64,000 nucleotides of DNA from JAZLIT01 sp045617525 (GTDB lineage: Bacteria > Bacillota > Bacilli > Bacillales_A > Planococcaceae): contig JAZLIT010000217.1 of the NCBI GenBank assembly GCA_045617525.1, positions 1 through 64,000 of the forward strand. The letters run 5' to 3'. The translations under genes were made by a program, and so were the position numbers. The notes beneath the pieces were generated by a model, which was not told the origin of the DNA, made no database searches, and saw nothing but the letters and a program-made list of their open reading frames with translations. Shown here piece by piece: positions 1-7,702 of this stretch; the stretch's first letter is position 1, and each line of letters begins with the position of its first letter.

Positions 1-200
1 TCTGCCTCCGTAAAGGCAGGGAATTAGTTAGTTGGAGCCGTGCCCTAAAGAATTAGGTAGGGAAGCTAAGAGCGCGCTCGTCGTGAGCGCAACGCTTCCA
101 TGACCAGCATCCTGCTGGCCCTCGGGCCCACGGAGCTCCAATCAACGCCTTCGTGAGAAAGGGTGTACTGAAATTAATGACTAATTTCAGTTACACCCCA
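1..200 (+). other. GC-rich multi-stem element, possible structured RNA
   Basis: Bases 61-140 are about 66% G+C by hand count, far above the surrounding DNA, and the segment folds into nested helices on the + strand. An outer stem pairs 32-42 with 129-141. Inside it are a hairpin at 44-57, a long hairpin closed by 61-66 with 94-99 and capped by 74-79 with 85-90, and a stem at 104-108 with 114-118 around the loop ATCCT. A short hairpin (2-7 with 14-19) precedes it. A long hairpin follows (161-175 with 183-198), without a T-run. No open reading frame fits. I cannot name the family. A non-coding RNA or a dispersed repeat is possible. The strand is assumed, since inverted repeats look alike on both strands. 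Confidence 0.55.
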
Positions 201-332
201 ACATTTGATGTAGAACCTTTTATATTTGGTGTGCTTCTCATTATTTGCGTTCATAGATGATTCGTAAACCTTTTCTTTATTTACTGCTTTGATTTTGAAT
301 TGCTACATATAGTATTGGAAGGAGGGGTTTAG

Positions 333-863
333 ATGAAGCGTTGGCAATGGTTTATTGCTTTTTTCATTTGTCTAATTGTTTACTTCACAAATAAATATGG
401 TCAACCTACTGCACAAGCGATTCTAACGCGTATTGTATACACTTCGGACGATTTACTTTGGATGCGCTCTCTTTATCAATCTTTATGGGCGGATGAAGAT
501 AATGTGTTGATTCAAGTGAGTTATGAGCCAAATTTAAAGGTTTCAGAAATTCAGCCGTTTGAAGAGGGTTTTCTAATACAATTGAATGAAACGGAAGTTC
601 GCGCAAGGCATTCAGGCATTATTTTATATACAGGCAACACAAAAAAATACGGCAAGTTGATGACGGTATACTATGATTCGATAGATTTAAAGGTAACCTA
701 TGGCTTTTTAAAGGATATAAAGCAACTTCCGTATGTGATTGTGAAGCCTAGAGATTTAGTGGCCTATATGAATGAAACTGAAAAGATTTATATTCAAATT
801 CAGCGGGGGGAACATATTTTGACACAGGAAGAAACAATTATGTGGCTTGAAGCGCATGATTAA
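333..863 (+). CDS. spoIVFA: SpoIVFA-like stage IV sporulation protein (short form)
   Basis: This 176-residue protein lies directly upstream of spoIVFB, the usual spoIVFA position. Residues 5-20 form one membrane segment. The C-terminal half resembles a degenerate LytM/M23 fold (ARHSGIILYTG, then a YGKLMTVYYDS stretch) and lacks the metal-binding histidines, as is known for SpoIVFA. In B. subtilis SpoIVFA anchors and inhibits the SpoIVFB protease in the outer forespore membrane. That protein is about 264 residues, so this one is clearly shorter. The ATG at 333 follows a GGAGGGG Shine-Dalgarno sequence. The stop overlaps the start of spoIVFB, implying coupled translation. The assignment rests on position, topology and weak fold similarity. 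Confidence 0.7.
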   Translation: MKRWQWFIAFFICLIVYFTNKYGQPTAQAILTRIVYTSDDLLWMRSLYQSLWADEDNVLIQVSYEPNLKVSEIQPFEEGFLIQLNETEVRARHSGIILYTGNTKKYGKLMTVYYDSIDLKVTYGFLKDIKQLPYVIVKPRDLVAYMNETEKIYIQIQRGEHILTQEETIMWLEAHD

Positions 864-1464
864 AATTCATCCTTTATTTGCTGTGTTAAGTATTATAGTT
901 TTGCTGAATGGTGAGTTTGCACTGTTTTCAATCTATTTTGTTGCACTAGTTTTACATGAATTAGGTCATCTTGCAATGGCAAAGGTTTGCAGAATTAAGG
1001 TTGAACGTTGTACCATATATCCGTATGGTGGGGAGCTTATTATTGAGAATGAATGGACGATTCCGTATGAAAAGAGAATTTTACTTGCTTTAGGTGGACC
1101 GATGGCAAGTGCATGCTGCTTAGTCTTTGCAGAATTATTAACGGAACCGTTTGCAACACCGTTTTACAAAATGAATTTCTTTTTATTGTGTATCAATTTA
1201 CTGCCAATTTGGCCGCTAGATGGTGGGCGTGTGCTATTATATTTTTCTTTAGCCATTTATGATGAGGCAAAAGTCTACCATCTATTTATTACGACCTCGA
1301 TGTTACTAGGGAGCTGTTTTGTTTTGTATGCAGGCATGCATTTACCTGCGGCGCTACCGCTATTTATTCTCTCACTCTTTTTATTGATTAAAGTATTTAA
1401 TGAATGGAAGGTACGTAAATACAGGACTGCATTTGAAAAAAACATTAATAGGCGGTTGACTTGA
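856..1464 (+). CDS. spoIVFB: SpoIVFB intramembrane metalloprotease lacking the CBS domain
   Basis: This is a site-2-protease family protein of 202 residues with several membrane segments. It has the zinc motif HELGH and the second metal-ligand motif LLPIWPLDGGRV. SpoIVFB cleaves the pro-sequence from sigma-K, and sigK is present at 58.6 kb. The B. subtilis enzyme is about 288 residues with a C-terminal CBS domain. Here the protein ends soon after the membrane domain, so that domain is missing. I chose the ATG at 856, inside the end of spoIVFA; a TTG at 847 is possible. Neither has a strong ribosome site, which fits coupling to spoIVFA. Confidence 0.9.
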   Translation: MIKIHPLFAVLSIIVLLNGEFALFSIYFVALVLHELGHLAMAKVCRIKVERCTIYPYGGELIIENEWTIPYEKRILLALGGPMASACCLVFAELLTEPFATPFYKMNFFLLCINLLPIWPLDGGRVLLYFSLAIYDEAKVYHLFITTSMLLGSCFVLYAGMHLPAALPLFILSLFLLIKVFNEWKVRKYRTAFEKNINRRLT

Positions 1465-1484
1465 ATAATAGAATGTGGTAATAT
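1456..1484 (+). promoter_or_regulatory. Sigma-A promoter for rplU operon
   Basis: A TTGACT -35 box at 1456-1461 and a TAATAT -10 box at 1479-1484 are separated by 17 bases. The -35 box overlaps the last codons of spoIVFB, so the ribosomal genes can be expressed in growth independently of the sporulation genes. Confidence 0.75.
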
Positions 1485-1490
1485 TTTAAT

Positions 1491-1603
1491 GTTATTGTTT
1501 GTAGCACCCGTGCTACTGCAACCGCACTGAACAGGTTTTTTAAGCACCTTTATTGGTCACCTGCAATCCGGGCGAGTCTAAGTCTAAGAGGAGGTGCATT
1601 TTA
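1491..1603 (+). promoter_or_regulatory. rplU 5' leader, L21-leader type
   Basis: The roughly 110-base untranslated leader of rplU contains a perfect hairpin, GTAGCAC/GTGCTAC, near 1500-1516. It also has a second pairing of ACAGGT with ACCTG flanking an AAGCACC segment, and ends in the AAGAGGAGGTG ribosome site. Its position and sequence style match the autoregulatory L21 leader known in Bacilli. The family assignment is from memory and needs a covariance search. Confidence 0.6.
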
Positions 1604-1912
1604 ATGTACGCAATTATCGAAACTGGTGGTAAACAAATCAAAGTTGAAGCAGGCCAAGAAATCTACGTTGAAAAACTAGGTATGGAAGCTGATGAAGTAG
1701 TAACTTTTGACAAAGTTTTATTCGTAGGTGGGGAAACGGTTAAAGTTGGAGCTCCAACTGTTGCTGGCGCTACTGTAACAGCTAAAGTTGTTAAAGAAGG
1801 TAAGCAAAAGAAAATCGTTGTATTCAAACTTAAAGCGAAGAAAAACTACCGTCGTAAGCAAGGTCACCGTCAACCATACACAAAATTAGTAGTTGAATCT
1901 ATCAACGCATAA
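1604..1912 (+). CDS. rplU: 50S ribosomal protein L21
   Basis: L21 is a 102-residue 23S rRNA-binding protein of the large subunit. The sequence begins MYAIIETGGKQIKVEAG and ends with the basic KKNYRRKQGHRQPYT segment typical of the family. The ATG at 1604 is preceded by AGAGGAGGTG. The open frame extends upstream to 1553, but that extension lies in the leader RNA and is not family-like. It is the first gene of the rplU-prp-rpmA unit conserved across Firmicutes. Confidence 0.98.
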   Translation: MYAIIETGGKQIKVEAGQEIYVEKLGMEADEVVTFDKVLFVGGETVKVGAPTVAGATVTAKVVKEGKQKKIVVFKLKAKKNYRRKQGHRQPYTKLVVESINA

Positions 1913-1929
1913 TAAGTGAGGTGATGGGC

Positions 1930-2268
1930 ATGATTACGGTTACAGTTTATAGCGATGCAAATCGTAAATCTAATGGATTTGAAATCTCAGGTCATGCATT
2001 ATCGGACGTTTATGGTCGCGATCTTGTATGTGCAGGTGCATCTGCTATTGCCTTTGGTACAGTAAATGCAATTGCTCATATTACAGGTATCCAGCCAAAT
2101 ATCGAACAAGGTGCAGAAGGTGGCTTTTTAAAAGTACAACTTCCAAATGATCTGGATTCTGAAACTGACAATAAGCTTCAAGTAATCTTGAACACTATGG
2201 TAACGCAGTTTTACACAATGACTGCTAGTTACTCCGATTATATTGAATTGAAATATCAAATGTCGTAG
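1930..2268 (+). CDS. prp: Ribosomal-processing cysteine protease Prp (YsxB)
   Basis: Prp removes the N-terminal extension of ribosomal protein L27 in Firmicutes. This 112-residue protein carries the catalytic pair as GHA (His) and VCAGASAI (Cys). Its gene sits between rplU and rpmA, as expected. The ATG at 1930 follows GAGGTG with a six-base gap. The earlier GTG at 1921 lies within that ribosome site and is unlikely. Its substrate L27 is encoded 14 bases downstream and carries the cleavage motif. Confidence 0.95.
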   Translation: MITVTVYSDANRKSNGFEISGHALSDVYGRDLVCAGASAIAFGTVNAIAHITGIQPNIEQGAEGGFLKVQLPNDLDSETDNKLQVILNTMVTQFYTMTASYSDYIELKYQMS

Positions 2269-2282
2269 GAGGTGGAACACAA

Positions 2283-2582
2283 ATGAAATTATTACTTTCT
2301 TTAGATCTTCAATTCTTCGCTTCTAAAAAAGGTGTAGGTTCTACGAGAAACGGACGTGACTCTCACTCTAAACGTTTAGGTGCTAAACGCGCTGACGGTC
2401 AATTCGTTACTGGTGGTTCAATTCTTTACCGTCAACGCGGTACAAAAATTAATCCTGGTACAAACGTAGGTATTGGTGGAGATGATACTCTATTCGCTAA
2501 AATCGATGGCGTTGTTAAATTCGAACGCATGGGTCGCGATAAGAAAAAAGTTTCTGTATACCCAGTAACTCAAGAAGCATAA
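2283..2582 (+). CDS. rpmA: 50S ribosomal protein L27 with Prp-cleaved extension
   Basis: L27 is a 99-residue component near the peptidyl-transferase centre. The N-terminus reads MKLLLSLDLQFFASKKGVGS. The LQFFA segment is the Firmicutes extension that Prp removes to expose the mature ASKKG end. The rest (RDSHSKRLGAKRADGQ, then the GTNVGIGGDDTLFA stretch) is canonical. A strong GTAGGAGGTGG ribosome site precedes the ATG. Confidence 0.98.
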   Translation: MKLLLSLDLQFFASKKGVGSTRNGRDSHSKRLGAKRADGQFVTGGSILYRQRGTKINPGTNVGIGGDDTLFAKIDGVVKFERMGRDKKKVSVYPVTQEA

Positions 2583-2673
2583 TTCTTGTAGTATGACCTG
2601 ACTTCTATTTATTAATAGAAGTTGGTGATCATGCTTATGCAGTTAATAAAGTTCACTTTAATATCTGCTGATT

Positions 2674-2703
2674 AAAGGACTGCAAATTTGCAGTCCTTTT
2701 TTA
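2674..2703 (+). terminator. Rho-independent terminator after rpmA
   Basis: A perfect stem pairs AAAGGACTGCAAA with TTTGCAGTCCTTT and is followed by a T-run. It closes the rplU-prp-rpmA unit. A weaker stem (ACTTCTATT/AATAGAAGT) lies near 2609-2631. Confidence 0.9.
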
Positions 2704-2792
2704 TATAGTAACTATAGAAGATGGATGATTGGAATTTTTCATCAGTATTTTTGTTAATCCTAATGAAGCTACGAGCGGTAGGCGTAGAAAAT

Positions 2793-2801
2793 TGTTATAC
2801 T
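2793..2801 (+). promoter_or_regulatory. Extended -10 element upstream of spo0B
   Basis: TGTTATACT is an extended -10 box (TG, one base, TATACT) 29 bases before the spo0B start. No good -35 box is seen at the proper distance, so this is a modest call. Confidence 0.4.
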
Positions 2802-2829
2802 AAATGTAATAGTTTATTGGAGTGAGATT

Positions 2830-3351
2830 ATGTCAAAGACGTCATTATCTGTACAAGAGGCATTACGCTTTGCCAATCATGATTTTTTAAATCACCTACA
2901 TTTAATTCAAATGAACTTGGATTTAAATCGTGTGGACGAGGCGAAACAAATTATCGGGTCGATTTCAAAGCAATGTAATATATTCTCCAATACCAATAAA
3001 GTAGGTCTACCAAGAACAACTGAGTGGCTGCAAACGTTTGAATGGCGTTATCCTGCTATTTCCTTGAAGCTAATAAGTGACGTTACAGTACCACTCGATG
3101 TACAATGGGATGAGGCAATCGAACAATACTTGGAAAAGACAATTCTTCATGTATATGACACGCTAGATCCATTTACTGAGCAACAGCAACAGATTACGCT
3201 CAAGTGTCAACCTAATCACTTTTCTTTAGAAGCGCAGCTAATAGGGAAATGGGAAGCAGAGTATACTAAAATTGATAATTCAAAACTAACAATACACACA
3301 TTTACGTCTACGAATACATCGTGGCATTATGTGTTGACTATTAAGGAGTGA
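2830..3351 (+). CDS. spo0B: Sporulation phosphotransferase Spo0B
   Basis: Spo0B relays phosphate from Spo0F to Spo0A at the start of sporulation. This 173-residue protein has the phospho-accepting helix as FANHDFLNHLHLIQMNLDL, with the histidine after the first Asn, followed by a degenerate histidine-kinase-like C-terminal domain. It lies between rpmA and obg, as in B. subtilis. Sequence outside the first helix is poorly conserved in this family, so context matters. The ATG at 2830 follows GGAGTGAGATT. Confidence 0.93.
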   Translation: MSKTSLSVQEALRFANHDFLNHLHLIQMNLDLNRVDEAKQIIGSISKQCNIFSNTNKVGLPRTTEWLQTFEWRYPAISLKLISDVTVPLDVQWDEAIEQYLEKTILHVYDTLDPFTEQQQQITLKCQPNHFSLEAQLIGKWEAEYTKIDNSKLTIHTFTSTNTSWHYVLTIKE

Positions 3352-3356
3352 ACTAA

Positions 3357-4646
3357 ATGTTTGTCGATCACGTTAAGGTTTTTGTAAGAGGTGGAGACGG
3401 CGGAGATGGTATGGTAGCCTTCCGTCGCGAGAAATACGTACCAAATGGCGGTCCAGCTGGTGGAGATGGCGCACGCGGCGGTAACGTTGTATTTGAAGTA
3501 GAAGAGGGATTACGTACGTTAATGGATTTCCGTTACAAACGTATTTTCAAAGCTGAGCGTGGCGAGCACGGTATGAGTAAAGGAATGCACGGTGCACGTG
3601 CAGATGATCTAATCATTAAAGTGCCACCGGGTACAGTGGTAATGAATGCTGAAACAAAAACAGTTATTGCCGATTTAGTTGAGCATGGCCAACAAGCAAT
3701 TATTGCAAAAGCGGGCCGTGGTGGACGCGGAAACTGTCGTTTCACAACACCATCAAATCCAGCACCAGAGCTTGCTGAAAAAGGTGAACCAGGTGAAGAG
3801 TTAGATGTTATATTAGAATTAAAAGTATTAGCAGACGTTGGTCTAGTTGGATTCCCTTCAGTAGGTAAATCAACTTTACTATCTGTTGTGTCAGCAGCGA
3901 AGCCGAAAATCGGTGCGTACCATTTCACAACAATCGTACCAAACTTAGGTATGGTTGAAACGGAGGATGGTCGTTCATTCGCAATGGCAGATTTACCAGG
4001 TTTAATCGAAGGCGCACACCAAGGTGTTGGTCTTGGTATGCAATTCCTACGCCACATCGAACGTACACGCGTAATCGTACACGTAATCGATATGAGTGGT
4101 ATGGAAGGTCGCGACCCATATGAGGATTACCTTGTAATTAACGATGAGTTAAAACAATACAACCTGCGTTTAACAGAGCGTCCACAAATTGTTGTAGCCA
4201 ACAAAATGGATATGCCAGGTGCAGAAGAAAATCTAGAAGCTTTTAAAGAAAAAATAGGTGAAGATGTGAAAGTCTTCCCAGTATCAGCTGTTTCTCGTAA
4301 AGGCTTAAAACCTGTATTATTTGAAATTGCCGATTTATTAGATGTTACACCTGACTTCTTATTATTCGATATGGAAGAAGAAGAATCAGATGCAACTGTA
4401 TTATACAAACACAAAAAACAAAGTGATGAATACGAGATTACACGTGATGACGATGGTGCATTCGTGATATCTGGTAATACAATTGAACGTCTATTCAAGA
4501 TGACAGACTTCAGCCGTGAAGATGGTATCCGTCGTTTCGCCCGTCAATTACGTGCAATGGGTGTAGATGAAGCATTACGTGAGCGTGGCGCTGAAAATGG
4601 TAACACGGTTCGCTTAATGGAATTTGAGTTTGACTTTGTAGATTAA
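3357..4646 (+). CDS. obg: GTPase Obg/CgtA
   Basis: Obg is a GTPase that acts in 50S subunit maturation and stress signalling. Three domains are visible in 429 residues. The glycine-rich Obg fold covers residues 1-158. The G domain has the P-loop GFPSVGKST near 165, the G3 DLPG and the G4 NKMD. A C-terminal OCT domain covers about 350-429. The start lies 5 bases after the spo0B stop, as in the B. subtilis spo0B-obg operon. The length matches the family. Confidence 0.98.
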   Translation: MFVDHVKVFVRGGDGGDGMVAFRREKYVPNGGPAGGDGARGGNVVFEVEEGLRTLMDFRYKRIFKAERGEHGMSKGMHGARADDLIIKVPPGTVVMNAETKTVIADLVEHGQQAIIAKAGRGGRGNCRFTTPSNPAPELAEKGEPGEELDVILELKVLADVGLVGFPSVGKSTLLSVVSAAKPKIGAYHFTTIVPNLGMVETEDGRSFAMADLPGLIEGAHQGVGLGMQFLRHIERTRVIVHVIDMSGMEGRDPYEDYLVINDELKQYNLRLTERPQIVVANKMDMPGAEENLEAFKEKIGEDVKVFPVSAVSRKGLKPVLFEIADLLDVTPDFLLFDMEEEESDATVLYKHKKQSDEYEITRDDDGAFVISGNTIERLFKMTDFSREDGIRRFARQLRAMGVDEALRERGAENGNTVRLMEFEFDFVD

Positions 4647-4663
4647 TGCCTGGGGGTAAGAAT

Positions 4664-5119
4664 ATGAAAAACGTTGCAGATCAGCGATATTATTTAGTGC
4701 GTGAAGATGTTTTGACTGATGCGATGCAAAAGACATTAGATGCTAAGCAGCTTCTCCAAAACGGAGCAGTGACATCTATATGGGATGCTGTTAAGCAAGT
4801 CGACCTGTCACGCAGTGCGTTTTATAAGTATCGCGATGCCGTTTTTCCATTTCACTCAATTGTTCAAGAGCGAATTTTGACAGTATCAATATTACTTCAG
4901 GATCGTAAAGGGACACTTGCGAAGCTATTAGAAACTGTATCAGATGCACATTGTAATGTACTGACGATTCACCAAACGATTCCGATTCAAGGGCGTGCAA
5001 ACGTTACATTGTCACTTGATGTAACAAGCATGTCCACAGAATTAGATGAATTACTCCAGTCATTAAAGCGGCTTGATTTTATTGAGTCAGCAACTGTAAT
5101 TAGTTCTGGGGCATTATAA
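4664..5119 (+). CDS. pheB: ACT-domain protein PheB
   Basis: This 151-residue protein starts MKNVADQRYYLVREDVLTDA and matches the PheB family (UPF0735). It has an N-terminal helical segment containing DLSRSAFYKYRDAVFPF and a C-terminal ACT domain from about residue 70. The exact role is unknown; genetic context ties it to phenylalanine metabolism. The ATG at 4664 has a TGGGGGTAAG ribosome site, so I prefer it to the ATG at 4646 that touches the obg stop. Confidence 0.93.
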   Translation: MKNVADQRYYLVREDVLTDAMQKTLDAKQLLQNGAVTSIWDAVKQVDLSRSAFYKYRDAVFPFHSIVQERILTVSILLQDRKGTLAKLLETVSDAHCNVLTIHQTIPIQGRANVTLSLDVTSMSTELDELLQSLKRLDFIESATVISSGAL

Positions 5120-5175
5120 GTGAAATCCTATTCAGTGGGAGTCCTATTGTCTGTTAATCTGGGATAAGAAGAAAG

Positions 5176-5213
5176 AAGAAGGGGAGCGTTTATTCTAGCG
5201 CTCTTCTCTTTTA
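5176..5213 (+). terminator. Terminator between pheB and pheA
   Basis: AGAAGGGGAGCG pairs with CGCTCTTCT around a loop, followed by CTTTT. This suggests that pheA has its own promoter or depends on read-through. Confidence 0.65.
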
Positions 5214-5254
5214 AAATTAAAAGACTGAAAATTTAGTGAAAGAGGTTATTAATA

Positions 5255-6121
5255 GTGGGAAAAAAAGAGTGGGATAAACGGATCGCATTTTTAGGACCGG
5301 AAGCATCCTTTACGAATTTAGCGACAAAGGCAATTTTTCCTGGGCAATGGCATGTACCTTTTACATCGATTCCTGAATGCATTGAAGCAGTAGTTGAAGG
5401 GAAGGTTGATTTAGCTGTAGTGCCGCTAGAAAATGCGTTAGAGGGTTCCGTGCCGTTGACGGTGGATTATTTATTTCACGAGGCGGATTTATATGTAACG
5501 GCGGAAGTTTTATCTGAAATTAAGCAACACCTACTTGTACATAAATCAAATGCTGCGAAGTGGGATGAAATTACGGAAGTATATTCCCATCCTCATGCGC
5601 TTGCACAATGCCATAAATTTTTATTTTATACATTTTCGAAAGCAGAGCAAATCCCATATTCTTCAACAGCGGCAGCTGCAAAGCTTGTTTCGGAGCAACC
5701 AAACCGATTAATGGCGGCGATTGGAAATGCAACTGCTGCTGATACGTATGATTTGGCCATTGTGCAGGAAAATATTCATGATTTCCACTTTAATCACACG
5801 CGCTTTCTTGTGTTAAGTAAGGAAAATAGTCGAATTGAATCGCCAAAATTTGATCCTGCACCGAAAACAACGCTAATGGTGACGTTACCAACGGATATTT
5901 CGGGTGCATTACATCAAGTATTATCTGTATTTGCTTGGCGAAAATTAAATTTAAGTAAAATTGAATCACGTCCATTAAAAACGGGATTAGGTGATTACTT
6001 CTTTATTGTCGATGTTTTAGCTGATGAGCAAGAGCCGTTGATGAAAGGTGCTATGGAGGAACTTGTAGCACTTGGCTGTAAGGTGAAGTCGTTAGGAACC
6101 TATTATACGTATCGTACTTAA
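5255..6121 (+). CDS. pheA: Prephenate dehydratase
   Basis: PheA converts prephenate to phenylpyruvate in phenylalanine synthesis. The 288 residues hold a periplasmic-binding-like catalytic domain with the signature NHTRFLVLSK (Thr-Arg-Phe active-site motif). A C-terminal ACT domain with the ESRP motif (SKIESRPLKTGLGDYFF) binds phenylalanine for feedback inhibition. There is no chorismate mutase domain, as in Bacillus. The start is a GTG at 5255 with GAGG about ten bases upstream; no better in-frame start exists nearby. Confidence 0.97.
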   Translation: MGKKEWDKRIAFLGPEASFTNLATKAIFPGQWHVPFTSIPECIEAVVEGKVDLAVVPLENALEGSVPLTVDYLFHEADLYVTAEVLSEIKQHLLVHKSNAAKWDEITEVYSHPHALAQCHKFLFYTFSKAEQIPYSSTAAAAKLVSEQPNRLMAAIGNATAADTYDLAIVQENIHDFHFNHTRFLVLSKENSRIESPKFDPAPKTTLMVTLPTDISGALHQVLSVFAWRKLNLSKIESRPLKTGLGDYFFIVDVLADEQEPLMKGAMEELVALGCKVKSLGTYYTYRT

Positions 6122-6138
6122 GTAGGGGGTGAGCTAAA

Positions 6139-6534
6139 ATGAAGCGTGGTATTGTTTTATTTGATGGTGATTGTAATTTTTGTAATTCTTCAGTTCAATT
6201 TATTATAAAACGTGATCAAGCGATGATATTTCAATTTGCTTCACTTCAGAGTGAAATTGGGCAGGCGTTATTAGGGCAGTATGAAGTGGACCGAAGCATC
6301 GATAGCATAGTTGTTATACAAAATGAAAAAGCATATACCAGGTCGACAGCAGCATTGCAGATTGCGAAGCATTTAGATGGTTTTTGGAAGCTATTTACGA
6401 TTTTACGTATCATCCCAGCGTTTATGAGGGATCCGTTTTATAATTGGTTTGCAGCGAATCGTTATCGGTGGTTCGGGAAGCAGGAAGTTTGTAAAATTCC
6501 AACACCTGAGGAACGCGCTCGCTTTTTATCTTAA
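6139..6534 (+). CDS. DCC-family (DUF393) thiol-disulfide protein
   Basis: This 131-residue protein opens with the DCC signature FDGDCNFCNSSVQFIIKRD, giving a CxxC pair within a thioredoxin-like context. The family is annotated as putative thiol-disulfide oxidoreductases, but function is not established. The ATG at 6139 follows GTAGGGGGTGAG, 17 bases after pheA, so the two are likely co-transcribed. It is not part of the B. subtilis pheA locus, so it is a lineage-specific neighbour. Confidence 0.9.
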   Translation: MKRGIVLFDGDCNFCNSSVQFIIKRDQAMIFQFASLQSEIGQALLGQYEVDRSIDSIVVIQNEKAYTRSTAALQIAKHLDGFWKLFTILRIIPAFMRDPFYNWFAANRYRWFGKQEVCKIPTPEERARFLS

Positions 6535-6539
6535 AGTTA

Positions 6540-6572
6540 AAAAAAACATATTCCATTGGAATATGTTTTTTT
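6540..6572. terminator. Bidirectional terminator
   Basis: AAAAAACATATTCCA pairs perfectly with TGGAATATGTTTTTT. A-runs and T-runs on both sides let it serve the convergent DCC gene (+) and the small membrane gene (-). Confidence 0.85.
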
Positions 6573-6592
6573 AAACTCGAAAAATAATTAAG

Positions 6593-6967
6593 TTAGGCAT
6601 GCCTATTTTCAATATATTTAATCGTATAGTCATTAGCGAAAAAAACCGTTACATAAGTTATAGCGATTAATAAATAAAGGACAATAGAATCCATGCTTCC
6701 CTCTGTAATTAATAACATGATGAGTCCACAAATGATTCCGCAACCTAAATGTTTAACGTAAGAAAGTAAAAAATGGTGCTGTTTACTCGATGCCTCAATT
6801 GCAATTGAAGATAGTATACCAACAATAAAAAGTATCGGAACAGTTATCGTACTTACTGCTAACCCTATAAGGAAATAGTCGCTAGAAAACTCATTAAAGA
6901 AAAAAGGAACAAGAAAATAGCAAATAATCGTTGTCAAAACTGCGGAAAATAATTTTCTGCTTAACAT
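6593..6967 (-). CDS. Small membrane protein of unknown function
   Basis: I do not recognise this 124-residue protein. It is hydrophobic, with about four predicted membrane segments near residues 6-24, 30-56, 67-88 and 92-112, and a short charged tail (YTIKYIENRHA). The ATG follows a strong AGGAGGAG site with eight-base spacing, supporting expression. It lies 78 bases downstream of niaR on the same strand and could be co-transcribed. No catalytic motif is visible. Confidence 0.7.
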   Translation of the reverse strand: MLSRKLFSAVLTTIICYFLVPFFFNEFSSDYFLIGLAVSTITVPILFIVGILSSIAIEASSKQHHFLLSYVKHLGCGIICGLIMLLITEGSMDSIVLYLLIAITYVTVFFANDYTIKYIENRHA

Positions 6968-7045
6968 ATTTTTAACTCCTCCTGATTAATGAATCTTTAA
7001 GTTATTAAATTTCATTTTCATCTTTACGAGTGTTAAGAAAAGTTA

Positions 7046-7576
7046 TTAATTTTCAATTATGAAGCCCTTTTCGCGAAGTTTTTCGATGACTTTATCTAAA
7101 ATATATTCAGAGGAGGCGCTAATAACATGAAGATGTGTCCCATCTGTTAAGGCGGATAGTAATTGGGCATTTGTGTCGCCTACACGTTTGACGAAATCTT
7201 CTACATCTAGACGACTAGAAAGATGAAGAGCAGCTGTGATTTCACCGTAAACTGGGTGTTCGATTATAACGTTTTTAACTTTTGCTCCAAAGTCTACTAT
7301 GGTAAATAATTCTTCCTTTGTTTGCTCTGAAGTATGATACGATACAATTTTTCGTTCGAATTCTATATTTGCTGTTTCATTTTTGATGTAAAGATAGCCT
7401 TGGCTCGTGGCGATAATTGGTTCATTACGGGCTTTTAATAAGTTCATATCATTAACAATTACTTGCCTTGAAACATTCGTCAATTTTGCTAAATCAGTAC
7501 CTGTAATGGCTGAGCTAGACGACCTTAATTGTTCTAGTAGAAGCGTTCTACGTTGTTCTCCTAGTATTTTTTTCAT
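7046..7576 (-). CDS. niaR: Niacin-responsive repressor NiaR (YrxA)
   Basis: NiaR represses NAD-synthesis and niacin-uptake genes when niacin is available. The 176 residues comprise an N-terminal winged helix (GTDLAKLTNVSRQVIVNDMN) and a C-terminal 3H domain with metal-binding histidines (EHPVYGEIT; then HLSSRLDVEDF; then DGTHLHVISA). The ATG at 7576 has GGAGG nine bases upstream; the TTG at 7585 abuts that site and is unlikely. In B. subtilis niaR neighbours nifS-nadBCA; here those genes are absent and safA is divergently adjacent. Confidence 0.93.
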   Translation of the reverse strand: MKKILGEQRRTLLLEQLRSSSSAITGTDLAKLTNVSRQVIVNDMNLLKARNEPIIATSQGYLYIKNETANIEFERKIVSYHTSEQTKEELFTIVDFGAKVKNVIIEHPVYGEITAALHLSSRLDVEDFVKRVGDTNAQLLSALTDGTHLHVISASSEYILDKVIEKLREKGFIIEN

Positions 7577-7671
7577 CACCGTCAACCTCCATTGTTTAAT
7601 CGTATGTTTGATTTTACCATGATTTAGTTAAAAAGTTTCGGGAAATATTTGTGGCGAAATTATTTGCGTAA

Positions 7672-7679
7672 CATATGAT
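7672..7679 (+). promoter_or_regulatory. Possible mother-cell sigma (E/K) -10 element before safA
   Basis: CATATGAT, continuing ATAAGG, resembles the -10 consensus of sigma-E (CATACAAT) and of sigma-K (CATAnnnTA). It lies 23 bases before the safA TTG. The -35 region is not convincing: an AATATTT motif is present at 7644-7650 but too far away. Confidence 0.3.
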
Positions 7680-7702
7680 AAGGCGAATGAAGGAGGGACA
7701 CG

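Noticed and set aside
1553..1603. Longer start for rplU
   Set aside because: The extra residues come from the leader RNA. L21 proteins begin at MYAIIETGG, preceded here by GAGGAGGTG.
3533..4057. 174-codon minus-strand frame opposite obg
   Set aside because: It is an antisense shadow of a conserved gene, with no ribosome site or protein-like pattern.
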